From Verrucomicrobiota bacterium (GTDB lineage: Bacteria > Verrucomicrobiota > Verrucomicrobiia > Limisphaerales > UBA1319): a DNA stretch of 64,000 nt. Positions within the stretch are counted from its first letter, which is position 1. Each line of letters starts with the position of its first letter. The DNA is taken from contig JAKLFB010000003.1 of NCBI GenBank assembly GCA_022711435.1, positions 62,001 to 126,000 on the forward strand. The letters are read 5' to 3'. Of this stretch, positions 39,606 to 48,387 are shown in pieces. The notes under the pieces were generated by a model, which had not been told where the DNA came from, made no database searches, and saw only the letters and a program-made list of their open reading frames with translations. The translations under genes and the position numbers were made by a program.

Positions 39606-42317
39606 CTACCATTCGACGGACACGGCTTCATATTCGTCCAATGTGCCGAGCTCGATCTGAAGGGTTCGGCCATGAACCTGAGGGAACAGATCGCAGTCCG
39701 CCCAAAGGCGGCGCGCGACTGGATTCCGGGCGTCTTCGGGCAAGGCGATGTCGAGGGAGACATGGGTGAGCGGGGCGAAGGCATCCGAGCCGAGCTGGCT
39801 GTCGCGCTGGTGATTGACGAGGTGAGCGATCAGGCGCCGCGGATGGCGAAAGAGAGTGACGCCCACCGGGCCCGCGGCATGGATTTCAATGGGCGATCTT
39901 TCCGGCGCAACCCAGCGGACGGCATTGGCGAAGAGGCGCTCGATCGCCGGCATGAGGGCAAAGCACTGCATGGAATCGAATCGGCCGGGCATGTAAACGA
40001 CCCGGCCGCGGCCATACGCGCGGACCAGGAGGGCAGGCGGGCCGTCTGCGAAAGCGCCCGCGCGTGTGGCTCCGGCGAGCGACACGGCGGCGAGGGGTTC
40101 GTCATGGATCAAATGGAGAGGTTGCGGCAGGCCGGCGGCGAGGGGATGGTTCGCCTCGACCGACACGGGGCGCGGGGCGGCCGGGAGGGTGTTCTGGTAA
40201 TGAACACCCAGAACGTCCGACATGGCGAAATCGGCGCGGCGGCGGCCTGCTTTGTCGAACAGCGAGGTTTCATGGGTGGCGACGAGCCCGCCGCCGTTCC
40301 GGACGAAACGGCGGACGGCATCGGCCTGCGCGTCGCTCATGAGCGCGACATTGGCCAGGACCAGGACCCGGAAGCCATCGAGCCCGTCCTCGAAGTGCGG
40401 CCGCTGCAGCGTGACGACCGGCAATCCCGCGCGCATCAGGGCCGAATAGGCGCCCACATAGGGCGCCAGGAATCGGCTGCCCGACGCGTAAACCACCTCC
40501 CGGGAAACCGGCGCGCGGCGCTGGGTGTCCGATTCGCGCAGATCGCGCGGCAGGGCGATGAACTTCACCGGGGCGGTGATGTTGAAGTCGAGGTGGCGGG
40601 CGCACCGGCGCATGTAATCGAAGACCGGCTTCATGCCGGCAGCGCTCCAGAAGTTCGGGTATGCGCCATTGGCGAGCCCCTGGAGGGCGTGATATCGGGC
40701 TTCGGCGGCGGTGAAATGGCGGTGGGGATAGACGTTGAACAGCACGGGCACGGGGTAGACTGCCGAATAGCCGGCCAGCTCGCCGCTCCGCCAGGCGGTG
40801 TGAACCCACGGCCGAGGAGAATACACCTCCGTCAACGTCCCGTCGTAATCGGCATCGCTGTCCGGTTTCGGATGGGAGTGGAACAGCGTGACCGCGTCCG
40901 GCTTGGCCCGCTGGACGGTGTGGCGGAATTCGCGAGTCACCTCGACCAGGGTCCGGCGCATCATCTCCGTCAGGCGCCGCGCCAGGGGATCGTTCACGAC
41001 ATCGCCGACCGGCTGCGGATCGCGGCCGAACTCGCCCCACACGGCCCACCGTGCATCGAGCCGATCGAGGCTGTCCACAGGCATCTCGGCCCCGAACCAT
41101 TCGAGCCATTTCGCGCGGCAATGCTGGCAAAAACAGACATGCGGCGTCAGGCCATCCACATAAAGCCCCGCGGGTCCGTAGCGCGTGAAGATCTCGGTGA
41201 GGACATCTCGGAGGAACTGTCGGTAGCGGGGATGATGGATGCAGGCATAGGCGGCCTCGGGCTGCCAGTTGGCGCCATAGGCGGGTTGCCGGTTCGGCCG
41301 GCCGTCGGCGGCGCGGATCACGCAGGCGTCGAACAGCGGGTGCCCGAGGCAGAGCGCGTTGGGATTCATGTAAGCGACGACCTTCCCGCCGGTGCGCGCC
41401 GACTCGTCCAGCGCCTCGCGCAGGTAATCGAGCCCGCCCAGGCCGGGGGCATGCGGAGCGACCCGGCTTTGGAAATAGGCTTCGCCGCCCCAAAAACAGC
41501 TCAAGCGCAGGGTCTCGCCTCCGTTGGCCGCCACTTCCCGGACGATGGCCGCCATGTCGCCGGCTTGGCGATGGCGCAGCTCGTCCCGCCAGGAATCTTT
41601 GGTGAACCATCGCGGGCACCGCATCCAGTCCGGCACGGGCTTCCGATCGTTGGCGGGCGGCGGGTCGCCAGTTGCCGGATCCAGGCGGGCGGCCTCCACG
41701 CGAGGCATCGGCGACGGCGTTTTCGACAGCCCCAGGGCCGTGGCGGCGGCATCATCGGTGGCAATAAAGTCCGGGTCGGGCGTCAGGCAGAGCAGATTCA
41801 GCCGCGGTGTCAGCGCAAGTTCGGCTTGCCGCCAGTGGAGGGGGCCGAACGTGGATGCCGCCGCCTGGTGCGGGTGAACGCGAAAGGCCGCCGGGCCGGG
41901 CTGCAACTCGAAAGGGCCCGTGCGAACCCAGTGCCATTGTCGCGGTTCGGGGCCGGGGGCGATGATCTGCTGCTGACCAGTGGACGGGTTGGACGGAACG
42001 ATGCGGAACGACTCATGCGCTCCGGCGGGGAATCGAACGCGGCCCCAGAGCCAATACGATCCGCTTTTCGGGATTGCGGTGGAGAACTCGATCCAGCAGT
42101 CGTCGGCGGGGGTGTCTGGCGTCGCTGTGACCATGGGCACCAGAAATTCGCCGTAGACGCCGGGCTCCTGCAGGCCGACGGCGGAGGCCGGCGTCATGAG
42201 GGGTGAAATGGCGCGGGCGTCCGCCGCTTGGATCCACAAGGGAGGATCCGCTGCCGATCCGGGGGCGATTTCGGTGGCGCCGAGCAGCAGGAAGATCGCC
42301 AGCCAGATCGTTTTCAT
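39606..42317 (-). CDS. Secreted GH42/GHL6-like glycosidase with beta-galactosidase trimerisation-type domain
   Basis: 903 aa with signal peptide MKTIWLAIFLLLGATEIAPG. An N-terminal carbohydrate-binding-like module (about 25-185) precedes a TIM barrel: GETLRLSCFWGGEAYFQSRV, KVVAYMNPNALCLGHPLF, GPAGLYVDGLTPHVCFCQHC, VTLFHSHPKPDSD and EVYSPRPWVHTAWRSG. It continues with a Rossmann-like domain (GLPVVTLQRPHFEDGLDGFR ... VRRFVRNGGGLVATHE) of the Glyco_hydro_42M kind, and a C-terminal strand domain. The CFCQHC cysteine cluster in the barrel recalls the zinc site of GH42. Substrate not deducible. First gene of a pair with GH10. Confidence 0.83.
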   Translation of the reverse strand: MKTIWLAIFLLLGATEIAPGSAADPPLWIQAADARAISPLMTPASAVGLQEPGVYGEFLVPMVTATPDTPADDCWIEFSTAIPKSGSYWLWGRVRFPAGAHESFRIVPSNPSTGQQQIIAPGPEPRQWHWVRTGPFELQPGPAAFRVHPHQAAASTFGPLHWRQAELALTPRLNLLCLTPDPDFIATDDAAATALGLSKTPSPMPRVEAARLDPATGDPPPANDRKPVPDWMRCPRWFTKDSWRDELRHRQAGDMAAIVREVAANGGETLRLSCFWGGEAYFQSRVAPHAPGLGGLDYLREALDESARTGGKVVAYMNPNALCLGHPLFDACVIRAADGRPNRQPAYGANWQPEAAYACIHHPRYRQFLRDVLTEIFTRYGPAGLYVDGLTPHVCFCQHCRAKWLEWFGAEMPVDSLDRLDARWAVWGEFGRDPQPVGDVVNDPLARRLTEMMRRTLVEVTREFRHTVQRAKPDAVTLFHSHPKPDSDADYDGTLTEVYSPRPWVHTAWRSGELAGYSAVYPVPVLFNVYPHRHFTAAEARYHALQGLANGAYPNFWSAAGMKPVFDYMRRCARHLDFNITAPVKFIALPRDLRESDTQRRAPVSREVVYASGSRFLAPYVGAYSALMRAGLPVVTLQRPHFEDGLDGFRVLVLANVALMSDAQADAVRRFVRNGGGLVATHETSLFDKAGRRRADFAMSDVLGVHYQNTLPAAPRPVSVEANHPLAAGLPQPLHLIHDEPLAAVSLAGATRAGAFADGPPALLVRAYGRGRVVYMPGRFDSMQCFALMPAIERLFANAVRWVAPERSPIEIHAAGPVGVTLFRHPRRLIAHLVNHQRDSQLGSDAFAPLTHVSLDIALPEDARNPVARRLWADCDLFPQVHGRTLQIELGTLDEYEAVSVEW

Positions 42318-42348
42318 ACTCCCTTTCGCAACGGCGTGACGCTGGCGG

Positions 42349-43230
42349 TCATCGGTATCCGCCTCCTTGCGTCGGCGGCTGCGGTTTTTGCTGGCGTTTC
42401 ATTCGATCGAGCTGCTGGGAAAGATCTTCGACGGTCTGGTTGGTGGGATTGAGCTGCAGAGTGGTGAGGGCCAGCAGCCGGGCGTCGTCGATGCGCCCGT
42501 CGGACATGAGGAGACTCACGAAGCGAAAGAGCGCCTCGGGGCTGATGGGGCAGAACGCATAGGCTTGCTTGAAGGCGAGTTCGGCCTCCGTTTTGACGCG
42601 CTGCCGGTCTTCATCGTTGCACGAGTTGCCAATGCGCCAGGCATAGAGGCCGCCGATGGAGCTGCGCAGCTTCGAGTAGGCCTTGGGCGCAGGATCGTCC
42701 TTGACGAAGTTCGGATCGCCGGTGAATCCAGCCAGGTCCTTGCGTCCATAGATCTTCAAGGCAAAATGGCACACATCCTTCACCAGTGTGCCCGGCTGCA
42801 GCCAGTCGCCGATCAGTTGCTGTTGTTGTTTAATCCAGAACTGGCGGTCCTTGTCGATCGCCTCCGCCGGGATGGCCTTCAACGGTTGGCGATGGATCTT
42901 CATGATGAGCCCATGGGGCGATAAGTGCGGATACATCCAATCGAGCGGGAAACTTTCCTCGACGTAGAATTCGCGGTCGGGATTCGCATCGAACAGTTTT
43001 CTGGCCAGCTCGAAGAACGTCCAGAATTGCGGGTCCACCTGGATATCGAGCTTGCGAGCGAGCGCCCGGGCCTGCTTCTCTTTCGCAGCGGCGAACGAGC
43101 GCACTTCGGGCGGCAGGTCGTTGAGCTTGTCGGGGAGCAGCGTTTGCTCTTCGGCGGCGGATGCGCCGCATACGCTCAGAAGGACTGCTGCCAGGAATCC
43201 GATCCACCGATGGGGATCGACGGCTTTCAT
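42349..43230 (-). CDS. Small secreted helical protein resembling the C-terminal tail of DUF2723 membrane proteins
   Basis: 293 aa from ATG 43230 with signal peptide MKAVDPHRWIGFLAAVLLSV. The body is alpha-helical: EFYVEESFPLDWMYPHLSPH, DLAGFTGDPNFVKDDPAPKA, SIGGLYAWRIG, then TPR-like AELAFKQAYAFCPISPEALF and ALTTLQLNPTNQTVEDLSQQ. I recall similar text at the C-termini of large verrucomicrobial membrane proteins (DUF2723, protein O-mannosyltransferase-like), where it follows the glycosyltransferase core; here it stands alone. Function unknown. It lies 31 bases upstream of the glycosidase gene. Confidence 0.7.
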   Translation of the reverse strand: MKAVDPHRWIGFLAAVLLSVCGASAAEEQTLLPDKLNDLPPEVRSFAAAKEKQARALARKLDIQVDPQFWTFFELARKLFDANPDREFYVEESFPLDWMYPHLSPHGLIMKIHRQPLKAIPAEAIDKDRQFWIKQQQQLIGDWLQPGTLVKDVCHFALKIYGRKDLAGFTGDPNFVKDDPAPKAYSKLRSSIGGLYAWRIGNSCNDEDRQRVKTEAELAFKQAYAFCPISPEALFRFVSLLMSDGRIDDARLLALTTLQLNPTNQTVEDLSQQLDRMKRQQKPQPPTQGGGYR

Positions 43231-43370
43231 TTGATTTCGGGGTGAGGATGGGACTGCGTTTGGATCGTCAGGATGCGCATCGCCATCGGCATGGCCCCAG
43301 ACGGGCCGACGGCGGCGGGGGAGATGCGGTTCGGCAGCGCGCACCTCGGGCGGATCGCATAAGCCGGGGT

Positions 43371-43943
43371 TCATGGCTGCAGCGATTTTCCGATTTCGAA
43401 GGCGCGGCCGAGATACCTCCCGATCCCGAAATACGCCCGAGAGTCCGGGATGTACGAAACGGGCTGCATTTTCTGGATGTCCAGGCAGCCGTCAGCGTCC
43501 AACGCGGCCGGATCGGCCTTGACGTCCAGGATCTGGCCGACGAACTGCGTGTGAAGGCCGAGCTCGAATGTGTGGACGACTCGGCATTCAAGGACCAGCG
43601 GGAACTCGGCCACATAAGGGGCATCGGTCAGGTCGCTGGGAACCGCGCTCAGGCCGGCGGCGGCGAGCTTGTCGAGGTCGCGGCCCGAGGCCAGGCCGAA
43701 GAAATCGGCCTGTCGGACGTAGTTTTCCGAGGGGATGCTGACCGTGAACGCTTTGCGTTTGAGGAGGTTCCCGTACGTGAGGGTCGCTTTGCGCAACGAG
43801 ATCGCCACCGATGGAGGTTTGGAGTTGCAGATGCCGCACCATGCGGCGGCCATGACGTTGGGGCGGCCATCGTCGTTGTAGGTGCCAACCACGAACAACG
43901 GGGTCGGGCACACCAGGGTTTTTGCGCCAAGAGATTTCTTCAT
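43371..43943 (-). CDS. Flavin reductase family protein (FMN-binding split barrel)
   Basis: 190 aa from ATG 43943. Flavoredoxin-like: FVVGTYNDDGRPNVMAAAWC, SKPPSVAISLRKATLTYGNL, RKAFTVSIPSENYVRQADFF, FPLVLECRVVHTFELGLHTQ and FVGQILDVKADPAALDADG. Binds FMN; may serve as an electron carrier or supply reduced flavin. The C-terminal YIPDSRAYFGIGRYLGRAFE is typical of the flavoredoxin subgroup. Downstream of rsmE in the same direction, 70 bases apart. Confidence 0.92.
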   Translation of the reverse strand: MKKSLGAKTLVCPTPLFVVGTYNDDGRPNVMAAAWCGICNSKPPSVAISLRKATLTYGNLLKRKAFTVSIPSENYVRQADFFGLASGRDLDKLAAAGLSAVPSDLTDAPYVAEFPLVLECRVVHTFELGLHTQFVGQILDVKADPAALDADGCLDIQKMQPVSYIPDSRAYFGIGRYLGRAFEIGKSLQP

Positions 43944-44013
43944 GATTCCGCGGCAATGGAACCACAAGGCCGGGGGCGGGTCCAGCTCCTCGTTCCCGCC
44001 GCGTTCGAACCGG

Positions 44014-44757
44014 TCAGGCCAGTTCGGACTGGAGGATGGCGAGCGCAGCGATGGCGGCGGTGTCGGCGCGGAGGACATGAGGGCCGAGCGTCAGCGGGCA
44101 GGCCCCCGTCTGGCGGATGGCCTGGATCTCGCCGGGGGTGAAATCCCCTTCGGGCCCTATCCAGATCAGCGCGGAGGCGGGTGCGCGTCCGTGGGCCCTG
44201 CGGAAGGCATCGATCCAATGGCGCGCCGGTTGGCCGTCGGGCTCGAGCGTGCCCAAGAGCGCGAGTTCGGCTGGCCAAGGGCGTTCGAGATAGGCCGCCA
44301 AGGGTTGGGGAGGGTCGATCTGGGGCAGCCAGGGGGCCCCGCACTGTTTGAGGGCGGCGATGGCGGTGGCGCGCCAGCGCCGGGCCCGCGTGGCGGCCGC
44401 GCCGGATTCGATGCGCACCTCGCAGCGGCTGGACATGACGGGGACGATTCGGGCGGCGCCCAGCTCGAGGGCCTTCTCGATGATCGTCTCCATGGCCGGC
44501 CCTTTGGGCATCGACTGGACCAGGGTGATCGGGCGAGCCGGCGGCGAGACCAAGTGCCGGCGAACGGTCTGGATCCGGAGCCCGCCGGGGCCGGCCTCGA
44601 TCACGCGGCCTTCCACGCGGGCGCCGGCGCCGTCGAGGACCTCGACCGGGTCGCCCGGCCGGAGACGCAACACCCGGCTGGCGTGGCGGGATTCAGCGGC
44701 GTCGAGCCGGAAGGAATCCAGGCCCAGAACAGGCGGTTCAGCGAAAAACCGATGCAT
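44014..44757 (-). CDS. rsmE: 16S rRNA (uracil(1498)-N3)-methyltransferase RsmE
   Basis: 247 aa. SPOUT-fold enzyme that methylates U1498 of 16S rRNA. Seen: MHRFFAEPP, SRHASRVLRLRPGDPVEVLD (N-terminal PUA-like part), ITLVQSMPKGPAMETIIEKA, and the SAM-binding knot LIWIGPEGDFTPGEI and LGPHVLRADTAAIAAL. Position after grpE-dnaJ is a common arrangement. Confidence 0.95.
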   Translation of the reverse strand: MHRFFAEPPVLGLDSFRLDAAESRHASRVLRLRPGDPVEVLDGAGARVEGRVIEAGPGGLRIQTVRRHLVSPPARPITLVQSMPKGPAMETIIEKALELGAARIVPVMSSRCEVRIESGAAATRARRWRATAIAALKQCGAPWLPQIDPPQPLAAYLERPWPAELALLGTLEPDGQPARHWIDAFRRAHGRAPASALIWIGPEGDFTPGEIQAIRQTGACPLTLGPHVLRADTAAIAALAILQSELA

Positions 44758-44857
44758 AATCGTTAGCGAGGCTTCACCTCAGACCGGCGAGGCCATCCCC
44801 CCGTTCCCGCGCAACGGGCTTCGACGACGATTTGCGGACATCGACGCCTCGCTCAAC

Positions 44858-44941
44858 GAATCCTTGAAAAGCCCCCAACCAGAAAAGGAATCATTGCCAG
44901 CATTGGATCAAATAACAACACGATGGGCTTTTCAAGGATTC
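44858..44941 (-). terminator. Long inverted repeat at the end of dnaJ
   Basis: A perfect 17-base inverted repeat, GAATCCTTGAAAAGCCC at 44858-44874 and its complement at 44925-44941, is separated by 50 bases. The right arm includes the dnaJ stop codon (TGA at 44932-44934). It may attenuate or protect the dnaJ transcript end. There is no poly-U tract, so it is not a classical terminator. Confidence 0.4.
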
Positions 44942-46083
44942 GAGCGGAAGAGATCCCGGGCGCGTTCGAACCAGCTTTTCGACATGGGATTGACACTCGC
45001 GTCGCACAGGGCAGCGAACTCCTCGAGCTTGGCCTTCTGGGCGGCATTGAGGCGGGCGGGCACTTCGACGGCAGTGCGGACATGGAGGTCGCCGGTTCCG
45101 TAGCCCTGGAGGTTGCGAACGCCCTTGCCCTTGAGGCGGAACACGGTGCCGGACTGGGTGCCGGGCGGGATGCGGATCTGGGCTTTGCCGGTCAGCGTCG
45201 GGACCTCGAGCTCGGCGCCGAGGGCGGCCTGGACGAAGCTCACGGGCACATCACAGATCAGATCGTCGCCGTCCCGTTGAAAGATCTCGTGGGGCTGGAC
45301 GTGGAGGATGACGTAGAGATCGCCGTTGGGGCCGCCTCGAGCGCCGGCCGCGCCATTGTGAGCCGAGCGAAGCCGCGCGCCGGTGTCGACGCCGGGCGGG
45401 ATCCGCAGCTTGATCGAGGCCGATCGGTTCATGCGCCCAGTGCCGTGGCAGGTTCGGCAGGGGTTCTCGATGATCTGGCCGGCGCCCTCGCAGCGGGGGC
45501 AGGTCTGGGCGATGCTGAAGATGCCGCGGGAGGAGACGACCTGGCCGCGGCCGCCGCAGGCGGGGCAGGTCTTGGAGCCCGAACCGCGCTGCGCGCCGCT
45601 GCCGCGGCACGTCTCGCAGGCATCGGGCTTGGCGATCGAGATCTCCTTTTCGCAGCCGAGGACCGCCTCGGTGAACGAGATCTCGAGGTCGACGCGGAGG
45701 TCGTCGCCCCGCTGGGGTCCGTGGGCGGAGCGGCCGCCGCTGGCGCTGCCGAAAAAGTCCTCGAAGATGCTGCCGCCGGCGCCGCCGAACACCTCGCGAA
45801 AAATGTCGAACGGATCGTGGAACCCGCCGCCGCGGGGAGCGCCGGCTCGAGCGCGGGGGTCGAAGGCCGCATGGCCGAACTGGTCGAAAGCGGCCCTCTG
45901 CTGCGGATCGCTGAGGACCTCGTAGGCCTCGCCCAGCTCCTTGAAGCGCTCTTCAGCGGTTTTGTCCCCGGGGTTGCGGTCGGGATGATACTTGAGGGCC
46001 AGCTTGCGATAGGCCTTCTTGATCTCCTCCTCGCCGGCGTTGCGGTCGACGCCGAGGACCTCATAATAATCGCGTTTGGCCAT
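44932..46083 (-). CDS. dnaJ: Chaperone DnaJ
   Basis: 383 aa, type I Hsp40 co-chaperone. J domain with HPD at 33-35 ([20 protein letters not shown]), a Gly/Phe-rich stretch ([20 protein letters not shown]), a zinc-finger region with four CxxCxGxG repeats ([32 protein letters not shown]) and C-terminal substrate-binding domains. It stimulates DnaK ATPase. The start lies 6 bases after the grpE stop. DnaK is not in the window, and no CIRCE element was found upstream of grpE. Confidence 0.97.
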   Translation of the reverse strand: MAKRDYYEVLGVDRNAGEEEIKKAYRKLALKYHPDRNPGDKTAEERFKELGEAYEVLSDPQQRAAFDQFGHAAFDPRARAGAPRGGGFHDPFDIFREVFGGAGGSIFEDFFGSASGGRSAHGPQRGDDLRVDLEISFTEAVLGCEKEISIAKPDACETCRGSGAQRGSGSKTCPACGGRGQVVSSRGIFSIAQTCPRCEGAGQIIENPCRTCHGTGRMNRSASIKLRIPPGVDTGARLRSAHNGAAGARGGPNGDLYVILHVQPHEIFQRDGDDLICDVPVSFVQAALGAELEVPTLTGKAQIRIPPGTQSGTVFRLKGKGVRNLQGYGTGDLHVRTAVEVPARLNAAQKAKLEEFAALCDASVNPMSKSWFERARDLFRSNP

Positions 46084-46089
46084 GGCGGA

Positions 46090-46719
46090 TCAGGCGGACG
46101 GCGGGCGTGCGACCACGACCTGAGCCGGGCGGATGAGGCGGCTTTTGAGCTTGTAGCCTTTCCGGACCAGGGAAAGGACATGATCTTCCGGGACGTCGGA
46201 CGATTCCTGCTGCTGGACCGCCTCGTGGACCTGGGGATCGAACGGCTGGCCCAGCGCCAGCACCTCCTCCAGGCCGGCCTCCTGGAGCACCTGCCGAAGC
46301 TGCGAGTAGATCATCTGCACGCCCGTGCGAAACGAATCCAGATTGCCGGTCGAGGATTGGTGGATGGCAGCCAGGGCCATCTCGAAGTGGTCCAGGACCG
46401 TCACCAGTCGGGCCAGGAGGCTCTCGTTGGCGTATTGGACCGCCTCCTGGCGCTCGCGCTGGGCGCGCTTCCGGAAGTTGTCGAACTCGGCTGTCAGCCG
46501 CAGCAGCCGATCCCAATGCTCGTCGGCCTTGGCCGCGCGCTCCTGCCACCGGGCGATCTCCTCCGCCGTTGGCTGGGCTGACACCGGCTCCTCGTCCCCC
46601 ATGTCGGGCCGCGCCGCTTCAATGTCCGCGCCCGTGTCGTCGGAAGCCTCCGCGGGGCGCAGGGAGGGTTCGGCGGCCGGGCCGGGCCCGCCTTCCTTTG
46701 TCTTCGATGATTCGCTCAT
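46090..46719 (-). CDS. grpE: Nucleotide exchange factor GrpE
   Basis: 209 aa from ATG 46719. Long acidic, disordered N-terminus (about 1-60), then the helical dimerisation region RLTAEFDNFRKRAQRERQEA and the beta domain GVQMIYSQLRQVLQEAGLEE, FDPQVHEAVQQQ and LSLVRKGYKLKSRLIRPAQVVV. It releases ADP from DnaK. Same operon as dnaJ; both probably respond to heat. Confidence 0.95.
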   Translation of the reverse strand: MSESSKTKEGGPGPAAEPSLRPAEASDDTGADIEAARPDMGDEEPVSAQPTAEEIARWQERAAKADEHWDRLLRLTAEFDNFRKRAQRERQEAVQYANESLLARLVTVLDHFEMALAAIHQSSTGNLDSFRTGVQMIYSQLRQVLQEAGLEEVLALGQPFDPQVHEAVQQQESSDVPEDHVLSLVRKGYKLKSRLIRPAQVVVARPPSA

Positions 46720-46793
46720 TTCTGAAATGCCATCAAAAAATCCAACATACACAAGGCCGGATCAAACGGCAATCTCCTTGAGCGGAAACCGGA

Positions 46794-48383
46794 TTACTCG
46801 AGCCGGAGCCAGAGGGTCTTGAGGTAGGCCGGCGTGTCCGGATGCGCCGGGAAATCGGGGGGCTGAGGGGCATAATGGCGGCGGAGGATGCGCCGTCTCA
46901 AGACCGCCGCGGCGGATTCGATCGCGTCCTGGAAATCGGCGGGCGGCCATTGGGCTGCGTTGCTGCTGGCCAACAGCACACCCCCGCGCCGAAGGACGGC
47001 GATGGCCCCTTGCGCCAGCGCGGCGTAATCCTCCTCCGCCCGGAACGCGCCGTGCTCCCGCGAGCGCGAGAACGTTGGGGGATCCAGGATCACCAGGTCG
47101 AAGAATCGCTCCCGCCGCCTCCATCGCTTCAGCCAGGAAAAGACGTCTCCGACGACGAATTCGTGTTCAGCGGGGTCGATGCCGTTCGCGCGGAAATTGT
47201 CGCGGCCCCATTCGAGGTAGTTGCGGGAGAGATCCAGGCTCACGGTGTGGGCGCCGGCAGCCGCGGCGCAGACCGAGAATGCGGCCGTGTAGGCGAACGT
47301 GTTGAGCACCGTGCGGCCGGCTGCCCCATCCGGAAAGAGCGGGAAGCCGGCGGCGACATGGCCGGCCCGCAGGCGCCGCCGGTTGTCGCGCTGATCCAGG
47401 AAAAGCCCGCCCGCTCCGCCTTCACCCATGCGGAGGAGAAACCGCAGATCGTTCTCGCGGATGGCGAACCGGCCGGGGCCGGGCGATCCTGCAGCGCAAT
47501 CGAGCCTCGGCCGTTCCGCGGGCTGGTTCTGCGACGGCCGCGTCAGGAGCCGATAGTAGACCGCGCGGGCCTCGGCGATGCGGCGCCAGGAGTCGAGCAA
47601 AGCCCTCCGGCCAGGTGTCAGCTCGAGGGTGGAAGCGGCGAGGAGATCGTCTTCGAGCCGGTCGACGAACCAGCCGGGCCAGCCATCGGCTCCGCCATGG
47701 ATGAGGCGGTAGGCGGTGGTTTCCTTGGGATCGATGATCGCCAACCTGCGGGTCCGGAAGGGCGGCTGGTCGAATTCGGGCGGCGTCTCGAAAGCCAGAG
47801 GCGCGCCGCTCGCCGGGTGCCGAAGCCGCAAGCCGGCCGCATGCAGCATCAGACGAGGCGCTGCCGATCCTCCATAGATCGAGTCGCCCAGGATCGGCCA
47901 TCCGCAAGCCGCCGCATGAACCCGGATCGAGTCGGTTGTGCCGGCGACCAAGACGGCCTCGATCCGCGTGCCTCCGGGATCGGGCCCCAGCGATCGAAAC
48001 CGGGTATGGGCCGTTGGAGAACCCGAAGCCAGGGGCCGGATCTCGCAACGGCCGCTGGCGCGAGCGATGCCGGATCGGATCTCGCGTGCGGCATCCCCGG
48101 CTGGCCGGTCGGTCAGGAAAAGGAACCGTTCCTCGACAGCGGATTCGGCGAATTGCTGCTTCAAAGCCTGCGCTGCCGCCTCGCTCAGGGCAAAGACCGC
48201 CACGCCCGAGACCTCCGCGCTCCGCGGATGCACGGCGGCGAGCCGGGCCCATCGGGGCTCCCGGTGGCGCAGCCAATCGAAGATGCCCTCGCCGGCGCAG
48301 GGGCCGGAGGCGCGAAGATCCCAGCCGGCCGGCTTGGCCACCGCCAGCAAATGCTCATCCTCGAACAGCAGGCACGGGATCAC
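46794..48383 (-). CDS. Fusion of a degenerate RluA-type pseudouridine synthase and an RlmI-type SAM methyltransferase
   Basis: 529 aa from a GTG at 48383, four bases after the upstream stop; no closer ATG exists. Residues about 1-205 match RluA: LLFEDEHLLAVAKPAGW, GTTDSIRVHAAACGWPILGD, YGG, LMLHAAGLRLRHPASG. But the catalytic HRLDxxTSG block reads HPRSAEVSG (52-60), so the essential Asp is Ser55. From about 210 an RlmI/YccW-like half follows: KETTAYRLIHGGADGWPGWF, LFLDQRDNRRRL, SAM motif NTFAYTAAFSVCAAAAGAHT and FDLVILDPPTFSRS. The motif VI Cys (SCS of E. coli RlmI) is replaced (LASSNAAQW), so m5C chemistry is doubtful. Likely a 23S rRNA methyltransferase using the dead synthase as an RNA-binding domain (inference). 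Confidence 0.88.
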   Translation of the reverse strand: MIPCLLFEDEHLLAVAKPAGWDLRASGPCAGEGIFDWLRHREPRWARLAAVHPRSAEVSGVAVFALSEAAAQALKQQFAESAVEERFLFLTDRPAGDAAREIRSGIARASGRCEIRPLASGSPTAHTRFRSLGPDPGGTRIEAVLVAGTTDSIRVHAAACGWPILGDSIYGGSAAPRLMLHAAGLRLRHPASGAPLAFETPPEFDQPPFRTRRLAIIDPKETTAYRLIHGGADGWPGWFVDRLEDDLLAASTLELTPGRRALLDSWRRIAEARAVYYRLLTRPSQNQPAERPRLDCAAGSPGPGRFAIRENDLRFLLRMGEGGAGGLFLDQRDNRRRLRAGHVAAGFPLFPDGAAGRTVLNTFAYTAAFSVCAAAAGAHTVSLDLSRNYLEWGRDNFRANGIDPAEHEFVVGDVFSWLKRWRRRERFFDLVILDPPTFSRSREHGAFRAEEDYAALAQGAIAVLRRGGVLLASSNAAQWPPADFQDAIESAAAVLRRRILRRHYAPQPPDFPAHPDTPAYLKTLWLRLE

Positions 48384-48387
48384 CGTT

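Noticed and set aside
44923..46581. 552-codon plus-strand frame opposite dnaJ and grpE
   Set aside because: Ala/Gly-rich antisense shadow; both opposite genes are certain.
46720..46793. Possible CIRCE (HrcA) operator before grpE
   Set aside because: No TTAGCACTC-n9-GAGTGCTAA-like sequence is present.
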